In this document: positions 45,640 to 54,429 of the stretch, in pieces | Position numbering within the stretch: position 1 is the stretch's first letter | Layout: every line of letters begins with the position of its first letter | Source: Bacillus sp. FJAT-50079 | GTDB taxonomy: Bacteria; Bacillota; Bacilli; Bacillales; Bacillaceae_C | Direction: 5' to 3' | Assembly (NCBI RefSeq): GCF_018343515.1 | Contig: NZ_JAGYPD010000006.1 | Span: 62,001 to 126,000, forward strand | Length of the DNA: 64,000 nt | Made by a program: the position numbers and the translations under genes | Notes under the pieces: generated by a model | Database searches by the model: none | What the model was told of the DNA's origin: nothing | Seen by the model: only the letters and a program-made list of their open reading frames with translations

Positions 45640-46435
45640 ATGAGGCAATTCTAATCGCCCGCGCCTTGGTGAGTTTCCGAAAGAATGTCTAATAGACAGG
45701 TTCTAATCGCCTGTGGCTTGGCGAAATTCCGAAAGAATGTCTAATAGACAGGTTCTAATCGCCTGTGGCTTGGCGAAATTCCGAAAGAGTGTCTAATAGC
45801 AAGGTTCTAATCGCCCGCGCCTTGGTGAAATTCCGAAAGAATGTCTAATAGCAAGGTTCTAATCGCCCGCGCCTTGGTGAAATTCCGAAAGAATGTCTAA
45901 TAGCAAGGTTCTAATCGCCTGTGGCATGGCAAAATTCTGAAAGAGTGTCTAATAGCAAGGTTTTAATCGCCCATGCTTGGCGAAATTCCGAAAGAGTGTC
46001 TAATAGCAAGGTTCTAATCGCCCGTGGCATGGCGAAATTCCGAAAGAGCGTCTAATAGCAAGGTTCTAATCTCCCACGCCTTGGCGAAATTCCGAAAGAG
46101 TGTCTAATAGCAAGGTTCTAATCGCCCATGCCTGGCGAAATTCCGAAAGAATGTCTAATAGCAAGGTTCTAATCGCCTGTGGCATGGCGAAATTCCGAAA
46201 GAATGTCTAATAGCAAGGTTTTAATCGCCCATGACTGGCGAAATTCCGAAAGAATGTCTAATAGCAAGGTTCTAATCGCCTGTGGCTTGGCGAAATTCTG
46301 AAAGAGTGTCTAATAGCAAGGTTTTAATCGCCTATTCTTGGCGAAATTCCGAAAGAATGTCTAATAGCAAGGTTCTAATCGCCTGCACTCCGGTGAGATT
46401 CCAAAGGAATGTCTAATAGGGAAATTCTAATTACC
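45640..46435. repeat. Second 52-bp intergenic tandem repeat array, about 15 units
   Basis: GTCTAATAG recurs at 45687, 45739, 45791, 45843, 45895, 45947, 45998, 46050, 46102, 46153, 46205, 46256, 46308, 46359 and 46411, a step of 52 bp with five 51-bp steps. Each unit holds a hairpin TCGCC with GGCGA (or GGTGA, a G-U pair) around a variable 7-8 base loop; 51-bp units have the shorter loop. The sequence is unrelated to the array at 7152-8100. It lies between the scpB terminator and dacB. Not coding, not CRISPR. Confidence 0.95.
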
Positions 46436-46781
46436 CGCCCCTCAACAATTTCTCGAAATTTAGCTTTAAAAGCTATTCTTCATCGTTATTGCCTCTATTT
46501 TTCTAATTAATTATCCCACAGCTTAATTGCATCCAAATTTTTTCGAGTTTGTTTTAAAATCTCTTTTAAAATCTGCGACATCCGCTAGAAGCTTTATTTG
46601 GATGAACAAATCTTTTTCACCGGGAGCGAAGCCCAGGTACAGACGTTTGAATCGCCTGAACTACCGCTTATAAAAGTGGTTGACCATTGCTGATTCGGCT
46701 AAAATAAGACGGATTCAATCTCTGCCACTTAGGCGACTACACTTTTTCTATTATTGGATCAAGTTCACCGATCGTTTTTAT
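46436..46781. other. Gap between repeat array and dacB promoter
   Basis: No gene was recognised. B. subtilis has ypuI between scpB and dacB; nothing like it remains here. A small hairpin (ACCGCTT / AAGTGGT near 46663-46680) is visible. Confidence 0.4.
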
Positions 46782-46809
46782 TCATAACAGCTTGATGCGT
46801 GCATAAACT
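46782..46809 (+). promoter_or_regulatory. Probable sigma-E promoter of dacB
   Basis: TCATAAC, 13 bases, CATAAACT. The -10 matches CATANANT; the -35 is identical to that proposed for spoIIM. It is 38 bp before dacB, a sigma-E gene in B. subtilis. Confidence 0.5.
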
Positions 46810-46847
46810 TGTACAAATAAGAAATCAGGATATGAAGGGGCGAAACG

Positions 46848-47969
46848 ATGAAAGGAACGAGAAAATATATATGTATCGGCCTCATCTCAATCGTACTACT
46901 TACTTTATCGCCAAACTTTGCCGCGGCGATTTCGGTAAATGCCGATGGCGCAATTTTAATGGAACAACAGTCAGGCAGAGTGTTATATGAAAAAAATCCG
47001 CATGAAATTAGACGAATCGCTTCAATTACAAAAATTATGACGGCGATCATTGCGATCGAATCGGGAAAATTAAATGATTCTGTGAAAGTGAGCGAAAAAG
47101 CTGTTTACACGGAGGGATCTTCCGTTTATTTACAAAAAGGTGAACTCATCAAGCTAGAGGATCTTGTGTACGGATTAATGTTGAGATCGGGGAATGATGC
47201 AGCGACCGCAATTGCAGAGCATGTCGGAGGAAGTGTGGAAGGATTTGTGTTTTTAATGAATCAAAAGGCTGAAGAAATTGGTATGCGCAACACCGTCTTC
47301 GCGAATCCACATGGGCTTGATGACCATGAGGATCATTACTCAACGCCGTATGATATGGCATTGCTTACTCGTTATGCGATGGAAAATGCAACGTATCAAA
47401 AAATTTCGGGAACGAAGGTACACACATTTGAGCGCGAACATGGGACACAGCAATGGAAGAATAAAAATCGCCTATTAACTTTGTACCCGTATAGTACAGG
47501 TGGGAAAACAGGATATACGAAACGGGCCAATCGAACGCTAGTCACGACAGCATCTAAAGATGGGGTAGATTTAATTGCGGTGACATTGAATGATTCGAAT
47601 GATTGGGACGACCATGCTGCAATGTATGAATATGGGTTTGCTGAATACGAAGTAAAGAGGCTGTTAAATAAGGGACTAATATCAGAAGTAAAAGATATTG
47701 AAGATAAAGAGTTTTATATAAAAGAAGATTTTTATTATCCTGTCTCAGATGCGGATTTAGAAGAAATTAAAATTGAATACAAGATGCTACCAAAAAAGAA
47801 ACTACAAGAGAAAAGAAGCGGAAAGGCAGGACTAGCCATTGTTTATTTTCAAAATGAACCGATAAAAAAACTACCCATTTATATGAAAGACATGAACGAT
47901 AAAGGGGATGGGAAGCATTGGTGGAAAAAAATAAAAGAGTTTATTTTCGGTGTGATTGGCAATGATTAA
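46848..47969 (+). CDS. dacB: D-alanyl-D-alanine carboxypeptidase DacB (PBP5*)
   Basis: A 373-residue sporulation-specific carboxypeptidase that limits cross-linking in spore cortex. Signal peptide to about residue 27 (FAAA), SxxK motif SITK with Ser59, SGN (RSGNDAAT), KTGYT, and a C-terminal membrane-binding tail (HWWKKIKEFIFGVIG). Its paralogue DacF is 10 kb upstream. It heads the dacB-spmA-spmB operon, overlapping spmA by 8 bp. Confidence 0.93.
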   Translation: MKGTRKYICIGLISIVLLTLSPNFAAAISVNADGAILMEQQSGRVLYEKNPHEIRRIASITKIMTAIIAIESGKLNDSVKVSEKAVYTEGSSVYLQKGELIKLEDLVYGLMLRSGNDAATAIAEHVGGSVEGFVFLMNQKAEEIGMRNTVFANPHGLDDHEDHYSTPYDMALLTRYAMENATYQKISGTKVHTFEREHGTQQWKNKNRLLTLYPYSTGGKTGYTKRANRTLVTTASKDGVDLIAVTLNDSNDWDDHAAMYEYGFAEYEVKRLLNKGLISEVKDIEDKEFYIKEDFYYPVSDADLEEIKIEYKMLPKKKLQEKRSGKAGLAIVYFQNEPIKKLPIYMKDMNDKGDGKHWWKKIKEFIFGVIGND

Positions 47970-48555
47970 TTATATTTGGGTAGCGATGACCATCATTGGC
48001 TTTGTATTTGCTGCAATCAACGGGACGATGAAAGAAGTAAACGAGGCGATTTTTTCGTCAGCAAATGAAGCTGTGACTCTATGTATCGGGTTAATTAGCA
48101 TTCTCGTATTTTGGCTCGGAATGATGAGGATTGCCCAGGAAACGGGTTTGCTTGCGAAATTATCATCACTTTTTAAACCAATCATTATGAAGCTTTTCCC
48201 AGATGTACCTAGCGATCATCCAGCAGTTGGCTATATGGTATCGAATATTATTGCGAATATGCTTGGGCTTGGAAACGCGGCAACCCCACTAGGAATTAAA
48301 GCGATGGAACAATTAAAACAATTAAATGGCGGGAAAACATCAGCGAGTCGATCAATGATTACATTCCTTGCTCTTAATACATCGGGTTTAACTCTTATTC
48401 CAACGACAGTTATTGCGATTCGCATGAACTACCAATCAGCATCTCCGACCGAAATTGTTGGACCAACATTGCTTGCGACCGTGTGTGCGACGATTGCCGC
48501 GATTGCGCTCGATCGGTTTTTTTACAAGCGCCGCTCGCGAAAGGGTGTGAAATAA
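47962..48555 (+). CDS. spmA: Spore maturation protein A
   Basis: A 197-residue polytopic membrane protein with a nucleoside-transporter-gate type domain (LGLGNAATPLGIKAMEQLKQ, LNTSGLTLIPTTVIAIR). With SpmB it is needed for spore core dehydration. The ATG at 47962 lies inside the dacB stop region; spmB starts immediately after its stop. Confidence 0.92.
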   Translation: MINYIWVAMTIIGFVFAAINGTMKEVNEAIFSSANEAVTLCIGLISILVFWLGMMRIAQETGLLAKLSSLFKPIIMKLFPDVPSDHPAVGYMVSNIIANMLGLGNAATPLGIKAMEQLKQLNGGKTSASRSMITFLALNTSGLTLIPTTVIAIRMNYQSASPTEIVGPTLLATVCATIAAIALDRFFYKRRSRKGVK

Positions 48556-49089
48556 GTGCAACTCCTTTCCGTTATTTCACTTTGGATCATTCCAATTATG
48601 ATTAGTGTTATTCTTATATATAGTACTTTAAAAAAGGCACCGTCGTATGAATATTTTGTTGAAGGCGGAAAAGAAGGAATTAAGATTGCAATTTCGATTA
48701 TTCCGTTTTTAGTTGGCATGCTTGTTGCGATTACTGTTTTTAGAGCATCAGGTGCATTAGATTTTTTTATACAGCTGATCAAGCCGATGTTACAGGTGCT
48801 TGGAGTACCAGCGGAAGTCGTTCCATTAGCGCTCATTCGTCCGATTTCCGGTACTGCTGCGCTTGGTGTTATGAGTGATTTGATCGCCACCCATGGTCCG
48901 GATTCTTTTATTGGAAAATTAGCATCAACGATTCAAGGGAGCACAGATACGACTTTCTATGTTCTGACTGTTTATTTTGGAGCCGTCGGGATTAAAAAAA
49001 TGGGGGATGCGCTAAAAGTAGGGTTACTCGCAGACCTCGCCGGTATATCAGCGGCAATTATCATTATCACTTTAATGTTCAGTTCGTAA
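48556..49089 (+). CDS. spmB: Spore maturation protein B
   Basis: A 177-residue membrane protein of the same gate-domain family as SpmA (EGGKEGIKIAISIIPFLVGM, LIRPISGTAALGVMSDLI). The start is GTG directly after the spmA stop. Acts together with SpmA in spore maturation. Confidence 0.92.
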   Translation: MQLLSVISLWIIPIMISVILIYSTLKKAPSYEYFVEGGKEGIKIAISIIPFLVGMLVAITVFRASGALDFFIQLIKPMLQVLGVPAEVVPLALIRPISGTAALGVMSDLIATHGPDSFIGKLASTIQGSTDTTFYVLTVYFGAVGIKKMGDALKVGLLADLAGISAAIIIITLMFSS

Positions 49090-49174
49090 TCTGGACATTT
49101 TTTTATTGCTTTTTGGAAAAAGAAAGCGAACTTTCTTTGATTTTTACGATACATATGCAATAATTCATACTGGT

Positions 49175-49222
49175 AGTGTGTTCAAAAAGCTGACAATATT
49201 CGACTGATTGCTTTTTGAATCG
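49175..49222 (+). terminator. Hairpin with TTCAAAAAGC ends between spmB and rluB
   Basis: TTCAAAAAGC pairs with GCTTTTTGAA around a 19-base loop. The ends resemble the repeat family at 12171, 43217 and 53508. It may end the dacB-spmAB transcript although no long T run follows. Confidence 0.5.
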
Positions 49223-49253
49223 CTCTTGTTAACCCGATAATGAGGTGAATGAA

Positions 49254-49991
49254 ATGGAACGTTTACAAAAAGTAATTGCCCATGCTGGGATCGCATCAAG
49301 GAGAAATGCAGAAAAGCTTATCCTCGAAGGATCCGTAACAGTAAATGGAAAAGTTGTACAACAATTAGGAACAAAGGTGACCGCATCCGATCGGATTGAA
49401 GTAAATGGCATCCCGCTTGAGCAGGAGGGGAAACGATATTTTCTTCTTTATAAACCGAGAGGCGTTATTTCTGCTGTAAAAGATGATAAAAATCGAAAAG
49501 TTGTTACCGATTTTTTCCCGCATGTGAAGGAACGTATTTATCCAATCGGCAGACTTGATTATGATACGTCTGGGTTATTACTGCTTTCAAATGACGGTGA
49601 ATTTACTAATTTGCTCGCTCATCCGCGCTATGAAGTGGAAAAGAAATACGTAGCAAAAGTAAAAGGAGTCCCATTAAGAGAATCGCTAAAAAAATTAGAG
49701 CGTGGAGTGATGTTAGAAGATGGAAAGACGGCTCCTGCTAAGGTGAAAATGCTTTCATTTGATAAACGAAAAGGGACTGCTATTATTGAAATTGCCATTC
49801 ATGAAGGGCGTAATCGCCAAGTTCGACGAATGATGGATGCAATTGGCCATCCAGTTATGAAATTGAAAAGGGAGCAATATGGGTCACTTACTTTACATGG
49901 CTTAAACCCAGGGGATAGCCGTGAACTTACTCCTCATGAAGTAAAGCAACTACGTACGTTAGCTGAAACAGGAAAAAGAACACGTATATAA
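49254..49991 (+). CDS. rluB: 23S rRNA pseudouridine synthase RluB
   Basis: A 245-residue enzyme. An N-terminal S4 RNA-binding domain (MERLQKVIAHAGIASRRNAE) is followed by the RsuA/RluB catalytic domain with the catalytic Asp in PIGRLDYDTSGLLLLSNDGE and the conserved EGRNRQVRRM. It forms pseudouridine at position 2605 (E. coli numbering) of 23S rRNA. The ATG at 49254 follows GAGGTG. Located before resA as in B. subtilis. Confidence 0.93.
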   Translation: MERLQKVIAHAGIASRRNAEKLILEGSVTVNGKVVQQLGTKVTASDRIEVNGIPLEQEGKRYFLLYKPRGVISAVKDDKNRKVVTDFFPHVKERIYPIGRLDYDTSGLLLLSNDGEFTNLLAHPRYEVEKKYVAKVKGVPLRESLKKLERGVMLEDGKTAPAKVKMLSFDKRKGTAIIEIAIHEGRNRQVRRMMDAIGHPVMKLKREQYGSLTLHGLNPGDSRELTPHEVKQLRTLAETGKRTRI

Positions 49992-50101
49992 GTGGTGAGT
50001 TCACATAACCTTCATAAGCGAATGATACGATTTGTCCCGAGAATGATATAATGACAACGAGACCAGCATAAGCACAAATGCAAGGGGGAAAGAAGTTTAC
50101 T

Positions 50102-50641
50102 ATGGTGAATAAGAAAAAGCGTCGATTGCTGCTTAGGACCGTTATCCTATCTGTGATGGTTGCCGCTGTTGTTTATACGTTATATGCAAACTTCACGAAA
50201 GATACACGAACAAAGATTGCAGTGGGCGATCAAGCACCAGACTTTGTCCTTACAGATATGGACGGCAATAAACATAAATTATCTGATTATAGAGGGAAGG
50301 GTGTATTCCTGAACTTTTGGGGTACATATTGTGAACCTTGTAAACGCGAGATGCCTTATATGAATAACCAGTTTCATGCATATCAAGATCAAGGAGTGGA
50401 AATTCTCGCTGTAAACGTAGGGGAACCAGAGTTTTTAATTAATAAATTTGCGAACCGGCATAATCTTGATTTTCCTATTTTAAAAGATAAGAATAAAGAC
50501 GTCATGTCGGTCTATGATGTCGGTTATTTGCCAGCGACCTTTTTAGTGAATCCCGAAGGGGAAATAACTCTTATCGAAGTAGGAGAGCTAACAGAGGCTA
50601 AAATAAAAGGCATGATGGAAAGCATTAAACCTAATAGTTAA
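50102..50641 (+). CDS. resA: Thiol-disulfide oxidoreductase ResA
   Basis: A 179-residue thioredoxin-like protein anchored by one N-terminal helix (TVILSVMVAAVVYTLYAN) with its domain outside the cell. Active site Cys77-Glu-Pro-Cys80 (WGTYCEPCKREM) is the ResA form that reduces the heme-binding cysteines of apocytochrome c. ATG at 50102; GTG at 50105 is an alternative. First gene of resABC. Confidence 0.94.
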   Translation: MVNKKKRRLLLRTVILSVMVAAVVYTLYANFTKDTRTKIAVGDQAPDFVLTDMDGNKHKLSDYRGKGVFLNFWGTYCEPCKREMPYMNNQFHAYQDQGVEILAVNVGEPEFLINKFANRHNLDFPILKDKNKDVMSVYDVGYLPATFLVNPEGEITLIEVGELTEAKIKGMMESIKPNS

Positions 50642-50654
50642 TAGGGGAGTTTAA

Positions 50655-52301
50655 ATGATGAAGGAAGTAAAATGTGAATGCGGTCACGTAAATCCGATTG
50701 GGACGATTTTATGTGAAGCATGTGGCCGCGCATTGACAGAAGATGCAAAGCAGGAAAAGCTTCATGATATGCGCTATGAAGGAAGCGCGCGTAGATCACA
50801 AACATATAATCGAACGATCGTCGATAAAGTTTGGAGCTTTTTTTCATCGGTCAAAGTGGGCATTTGGCTGATTATCATAACATTAATTGCTTCGGCGCTA
50901 GGGACGATTTTTCCGCAAAAGATGTACATACCCCCAAATGTTGACCCTGCTGAATTTTATTCGGAGCAATATGGGTTCATTGGGCAGATTTATTATCTTC
51001 TCGGTCTACATGATATGTATAGCTCATGGTGGTATTTGCTATTAATTGCATCGATTGGTATTTCATTAGTCATTTGTAGCCTTGACCGGGTCATTCCTTT
51101 ATATCGCGCATTGAAAAATCAACGCATCAACCGCCACGAAAGCTTTCTGAAAAGACAAAGGCTGTACAATCTTGTTGAGGCGAACGATGAAGCGGAACAA
51201 GACTGGAGTACTGTAAAGCAAAGACTTAAAGAAAAACGCTATAAAATCCGTGAAGAAAACGGGTATTTACTTGCGGAAAAAGGTCGTTTTTCGCGTTGGG
51301 GCCCTTATGTGAACCATATAGGTCTTATTATCTTTTTAATCGGAGGAATGCTTCGATTTGTACCAGGAATGTATGTCGATGAAAGGCTATGGATCCGTGA
51401 AGGCGAAACGAAGACGATTCCAGGCACCCATGATCAATACGTATTGGAAAATAAACGGTTCTCCGTTGAATTATATGATACAGAAACGGACGGGGAAGTG
51501 TTTGGAGCGGCTCTCGATCGTGTTGGATCTGTTGTGAAAAACTTCCAAACGGATGTCGTCCTTTATAAACGCGATGAGGAAAAAACACTCGGTGAAGAAG
51601 GCGAACTCATCAAAATGGAAGATACGGAAATTCGCGTAAACGAACCGTTGAAATTTGGCAACTATGCATTATATCAATTTGAATATAAATTAGATGAATT
51701 TAAAACAATGTCCTTTAACTTCATGAAAAAATCGGATGAATCAATCAAGGCAGATGTAACGATTGATTTATTTGATCCACAAGATCTGTATGATCTTGGC
51801 GATGGGTACAAACTTGAGTTATTAGGCTATTATCCGGATTTTTCCGGGTTTTCGGAAAACGGAGAACCAAAAACGAATTCCTCCGTTCCAAATAATCCAG
51901 CATTTGTTTTTAATATGATTTCACCCGAGCACCCGAATGGAGAAGTGAGTTTCGCTGCCATTCAGCAAACATTGGAGCCGCTCGGTGAAACGGATTATAA
52001 AATGACGTTTAAAGACATTAGTACACGCAATGCGTCTGTCCTTATTGTTCGTAAAGATTTAACACTATGGATACTAGGTCTTGGGGGGGCGATCTTTATG
52101 ATCGGTGTCATTCAAGGATCTTATTGGAATCATCGACGGATATGGCTGCAAAAGGTAAACGGGAAAATGATCATTGCTGCCCATACGAATAAAAATTGGC
52201 ATACGCTAAGAAGGGAAATTGCACTGATTGTAAAAGATACATCAATCCCTGAACCGATTGACCAGCAAGAAGAAAAAACGTCAAAGAAAGTGGGAATATA
52301 A
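50655..52301 (+). CDS. resB: Cytochrome c biogenesis protein ResB
   Basis: A 548-residue membrane protein of the system II heme-transport and ligation complex. The N terminus carries a small zinc ribbon (CECGHVNPIGTILCEACG), then membrane helices (VGIWLIIITLIASALGTIFP, WWYLLLIASIGISLVIC), a large extracytoplasmic domain and a final helix (DLTLWILGLGGAIFMIGVIQ). ResC begins directly at its stop codon. Confidence 0.94.
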   Translation: MMKEVKCECGHVNPIGTILCEACGRALTEDAKQEKLHDMRYEGSARRSQTYNRTIVDKVWSFFSSVKVGIWLIIITLIASALGTIFPQKMYIPPNVDPAEFYSEQYGFIGQIYYLLGLHDMYSSWWYLLLIASIGISLVICSLDRVIPLYRALKNQRINRHESFLKRQRLYNLVEANDEAEQDWSTVKQRLKEKRYKIREENGYLLAEKGRFSRWGPYVNHIGLIIFLIGGMLRFVPGMYVDERLWIREGETKTIPGTHDQYVLENKRFSVELYDTETDGEVFGAALDRVGSVVKNFQTDVVLYKRDEEKTLGEEGELIKMEDTEIRVNEPLKFGNYALYQFEYKLDEFKTMSFNFMKKSDESIKADVTIDLFDPQDLYDLGDGYKLELLGYYPDFSGFSENGEPKTNSSVPNNPAFVFNMISPEHPNGEVSFAAIQQTLEPLGETDYKMTFKDISTRNASVLIVRKDLTLWILGLGGAIFMIGVIQGSYWNHRRIWLQKVNGKMIIAAHTNKNWHTLRREIALIVKDTSIPEPIDQQEEKTSKKVGI

Positions 52302-53498
52302 ATGACGGATCTTTTAAAAACAAGCGGACATTTATTAGAAATTTCGTTTGTATTATATTTAATTGCGACGCTGTTTTTCGGAGGAGGAATCCGGGAAAGC
52401 AGAAGTCGAAAACCCGGGGATGGGCCTAACAAATGGTCAATCATTGCTATCAGTTTAACATTGCTCGGTTTTGCATCCCAGCTTGGGTATTTCATTACGC
52501 GCTGGATTGCGGGAGGGCATGCTCCTGTTAGTAATATGTTCGAATTTACAACGTTTTTCGGCATGATGTTAGTCGGCGCCTTTATCATTATTTATTTTAT
52601 TTATAAAGTGAACGTTCTAGGTATTTTTTCATTGACTTTGGCGATGCTTATGATTGCCTATGCAAGCATGTTCCCAAGTGAAGTAAGTCCACTTATTCCA
52701 TCATTAAAAAGTCATTGGCTTTATATTCACGTGACAACGGTTGGGATTGGACAATCGATTCTTGTTCTAAGCTTTGTGGCTGGTGTGATGTATTTACTAA
52801 AAGCAGTTGATACACGAGCGAAAGATAAGCGAGCATTTTGGCTCGAAGCGATTATGTATTCGCTCGTTTTAGCGGTCGGCTTCATTGTCATTACGACAGC
52901 ATTTTCAACTTCTGGGTATGAAGCGCAATTTAAATGGGTGAACAAAGAAGATCAAGTCAGAGTTGCAGAATACCAGCTTCCAGCACTTGTTGGCCCACAT
53001 GAAGGCGAGCTATTAACGGAAGAGCGTATGGAGCCGCTTATTAGTATGCCGGCAATCATTGATGCACAAAAATTAAATACGACGATTTGGAGCTTTTTTA
53101 CAGGTACAATTTTATATGGACTCATTAGAATTCTTTTTAGAAGACGAATAAGTACAATCGTTCAGCCGCTTATGAAGAGGGTTAACCTCGATTTAGTCGA
53201 TGAAATTGGCTATCGTTCTGTATTAATTGGTTTCCCAGTGTTCACTCTTGGTGGTTTAATTTTTGCGATGATTTGGGCACAAATTGCTTGGACGCGCTTT
53301 TGGGGCTGGGATCCGAAAGAAGTATGGGCATTGATTACTTTCTTATTTTATGCCGCGTTTCTACACCTTCGATTATCAAGAGGTTGGCATGGAGAAAAAT
53401 CTGCCTGGCTTGCGGTAGTTGGCTTTGCGATTATTATGTTCAATCTCGTTGCTGTCAACTTAATTTTATTTGGATTGCATTCCTACGCAGCCAATTAG
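52302..53498 (+). CDS. resC: Cytochrome c biogenesis protein ResC (CcsA)
   Basis: A 398-residue polytopic protein with the heme-handling tryptophan-rich motif [14 protein letters not shown] and conserved His residues ([22 protein letters not shown]). With ResB it moves heme out and attaches it to cytochromes c. The ATG follows the resB stop without gap. A repeat element and a terminator separate it from resD. Confidence 0.94.
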   Translation: MTDLLKTSGHLLEISFVLYLIATLFFGGGIRESRSRKPGDGPNKWSIIAISLTLLGFASQLGYFITRWIAGGHAPVSNMFEFTTFFGMMLVGAFIIIYFIYKVNVLGIFSLTLAMLMIAYASMFPSEVSPLIPSLKSHWLYIHVTTVGIGQSILVLSFVAGVMYLLKAVDTRAKDKRAFWLEAIMYSLVLAVGFIVITTAFSTSGYEAQFKWVNKEDQVRVAEYQLPALVGPHEGELLTEERMEPLISMPAIIDAQKLNTTIWSFFTGTILYGLIRILFRRRISTIVQPLMKRVNLDLVDEIGYRSVLIGFPVFTLGGLIFAMIWAQIAWTRFWGWDPKEVWALITFLFYAAFLHLRLSRGWHGEKSAWLAVVGFAIIMFNLVAVNLILFGLHSYAAN

Positions 53499-53507
53499 CC
53501 CTTAAAT

Positions 53508-53621
53508 GCGAGTTCAAAAAGACCGAGAAGTTCGAGGTGGTGTAGCTTTGAGAAACAGAAAAGCGAGCCGACGAAGAAATTCGCTGCGTCATTTTATATC
53601 GGACTTTTTGAACATCCTCTT
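53508..53621 (-). repeat. MITE-like element with GTTCAAAAAG ends (114 bp), inverted copy
   Basis: On the minus strand it begins AGGATGTTCAAAAAGTCCG and ends GGTCTTTTTGAACTCGC, with internal CGAATTTCTTCGTCGGC, CTCAAAGCTAC and CCTCGAACTTCT matching the element at 43217-43404. It lies between resC and the terminator in front of resD. Confidence 0.85.
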
Positions 53622-53632
53622 AAAAGGGTAGA

Positions 53633-53667
53633 AAAAAAGCCCTTCACTTTAGGTGTGGGGCTTTTTC
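53633..53667 (+). terminator. Intrinsic terminator between resC and resD
   Basis: AAAAAGCCC and GGGCTTTTT pair with an inner CAC / GTG stem and T run. It sets resDE apart from resABC, so resDE also needs its own promoter. Confidence 0.85.
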
Positions 53668-53709
53668 TTGTACAATAGCAGTATATATATATTTGAGAGG
53701 GGTTTATCG

Positions 53710-54429
53710 ATGGATCAACAGGTAAAAATATTAGTCGTTGACGATGAGGATCGTATTCGTAGATTATTAAAGATGTATTTAGAAAGAGAAAATTATGTCA
53801 TTGACGAAGCAGCTAATGGTGAAGAAGCATTAGCGCTTGCCTTACAAAATGAGTATAGCTGCATCCTTCTTGATTTAATGATGCCAGAAAAAGATGGAAT
53901 CGAAGTATGTAAGGAGCTTCGCGAAGAAAAGACGACTCCTGTCATTATGTTAACGGCAAAGGGAGAAGAAGCTAATCGAGTACAAGGCTTTGAAGTAGGG
54001 GCGGATGATTATATTGTAAAACCGTTTAGCCCGCGAGAGGTCGTTTTACGCGTGAAAGCGATTTTAAGAAGATCGACTCAATCTTCTTATATGCAGCCAG
54101 GCGCAACCACAAGGGATATTATCGTTTATCCGCATTTATCAATTGATCATGACGCACATCGTGTAACAGCAGATGGAAAGGAAGTAAATTTGACACCGAA
54201 AGAATATGAACTTCTTCATTTCCTAGCAAAATCACCTGATAAAGTATTTGACCGTGAGCATTTACTAAAAGAAGTATGGCAATATGAATTTTTCGGTGAT
54301 TTACGCACGGTTGATACCCATGTGAAGAGATTGCGCGAAAAATTAAACCGAGTTTCCGAAAAAGCAGCGGGTATGATCGTAACCGTATGGGGAGTCGGAT
54401 ATAAATTTGAGCCGGGTCATCATGCATGA
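53710..54429 (+). CDS. resD: Response regulator ResD
   Basis: A 239-residue OmpR-family regulator of aerobic and anaerobic respiration. Receiver with VVDDEDRIRR, phosphorylated Asp55 in CILLDLMMPEKDG and Lys in YIVKPFSPRE; C-terminal winged helix DLRTVDTHVKRLREKL. The ATG at 53710 has GAGAGGGG upstream. It overlaps resE by four bases and is expected to drive resABC among other genes. Confidence 0.94.
   Translation: MDQQVKILVVDDEDRIRRLLKMYLERENYVIDEAANGEEALALALQNEYSCILLDLMMPEKDGIEVCKELREEKTTPVIMLTAKGEEANRVQGFEVGADDYIVKPFSPREVVLRVKAILRRSTQSSYMQPGATTRDIIVYPHLSIDHDAHRVTADGKEVNLTPKEYELLHFLAKSPDKVFDREHLLKEVWQYEFFGDLRTVDTHVKRLREKLNRVSEKAAGMIVTVWGVGYKFEPGHHA

Noticed and set aside
46560-46740. Repeat or decayed ypuI between the array and dacB
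   Set aside because: Only a small hairpin could be seen; no reading frame resembles a protein family.
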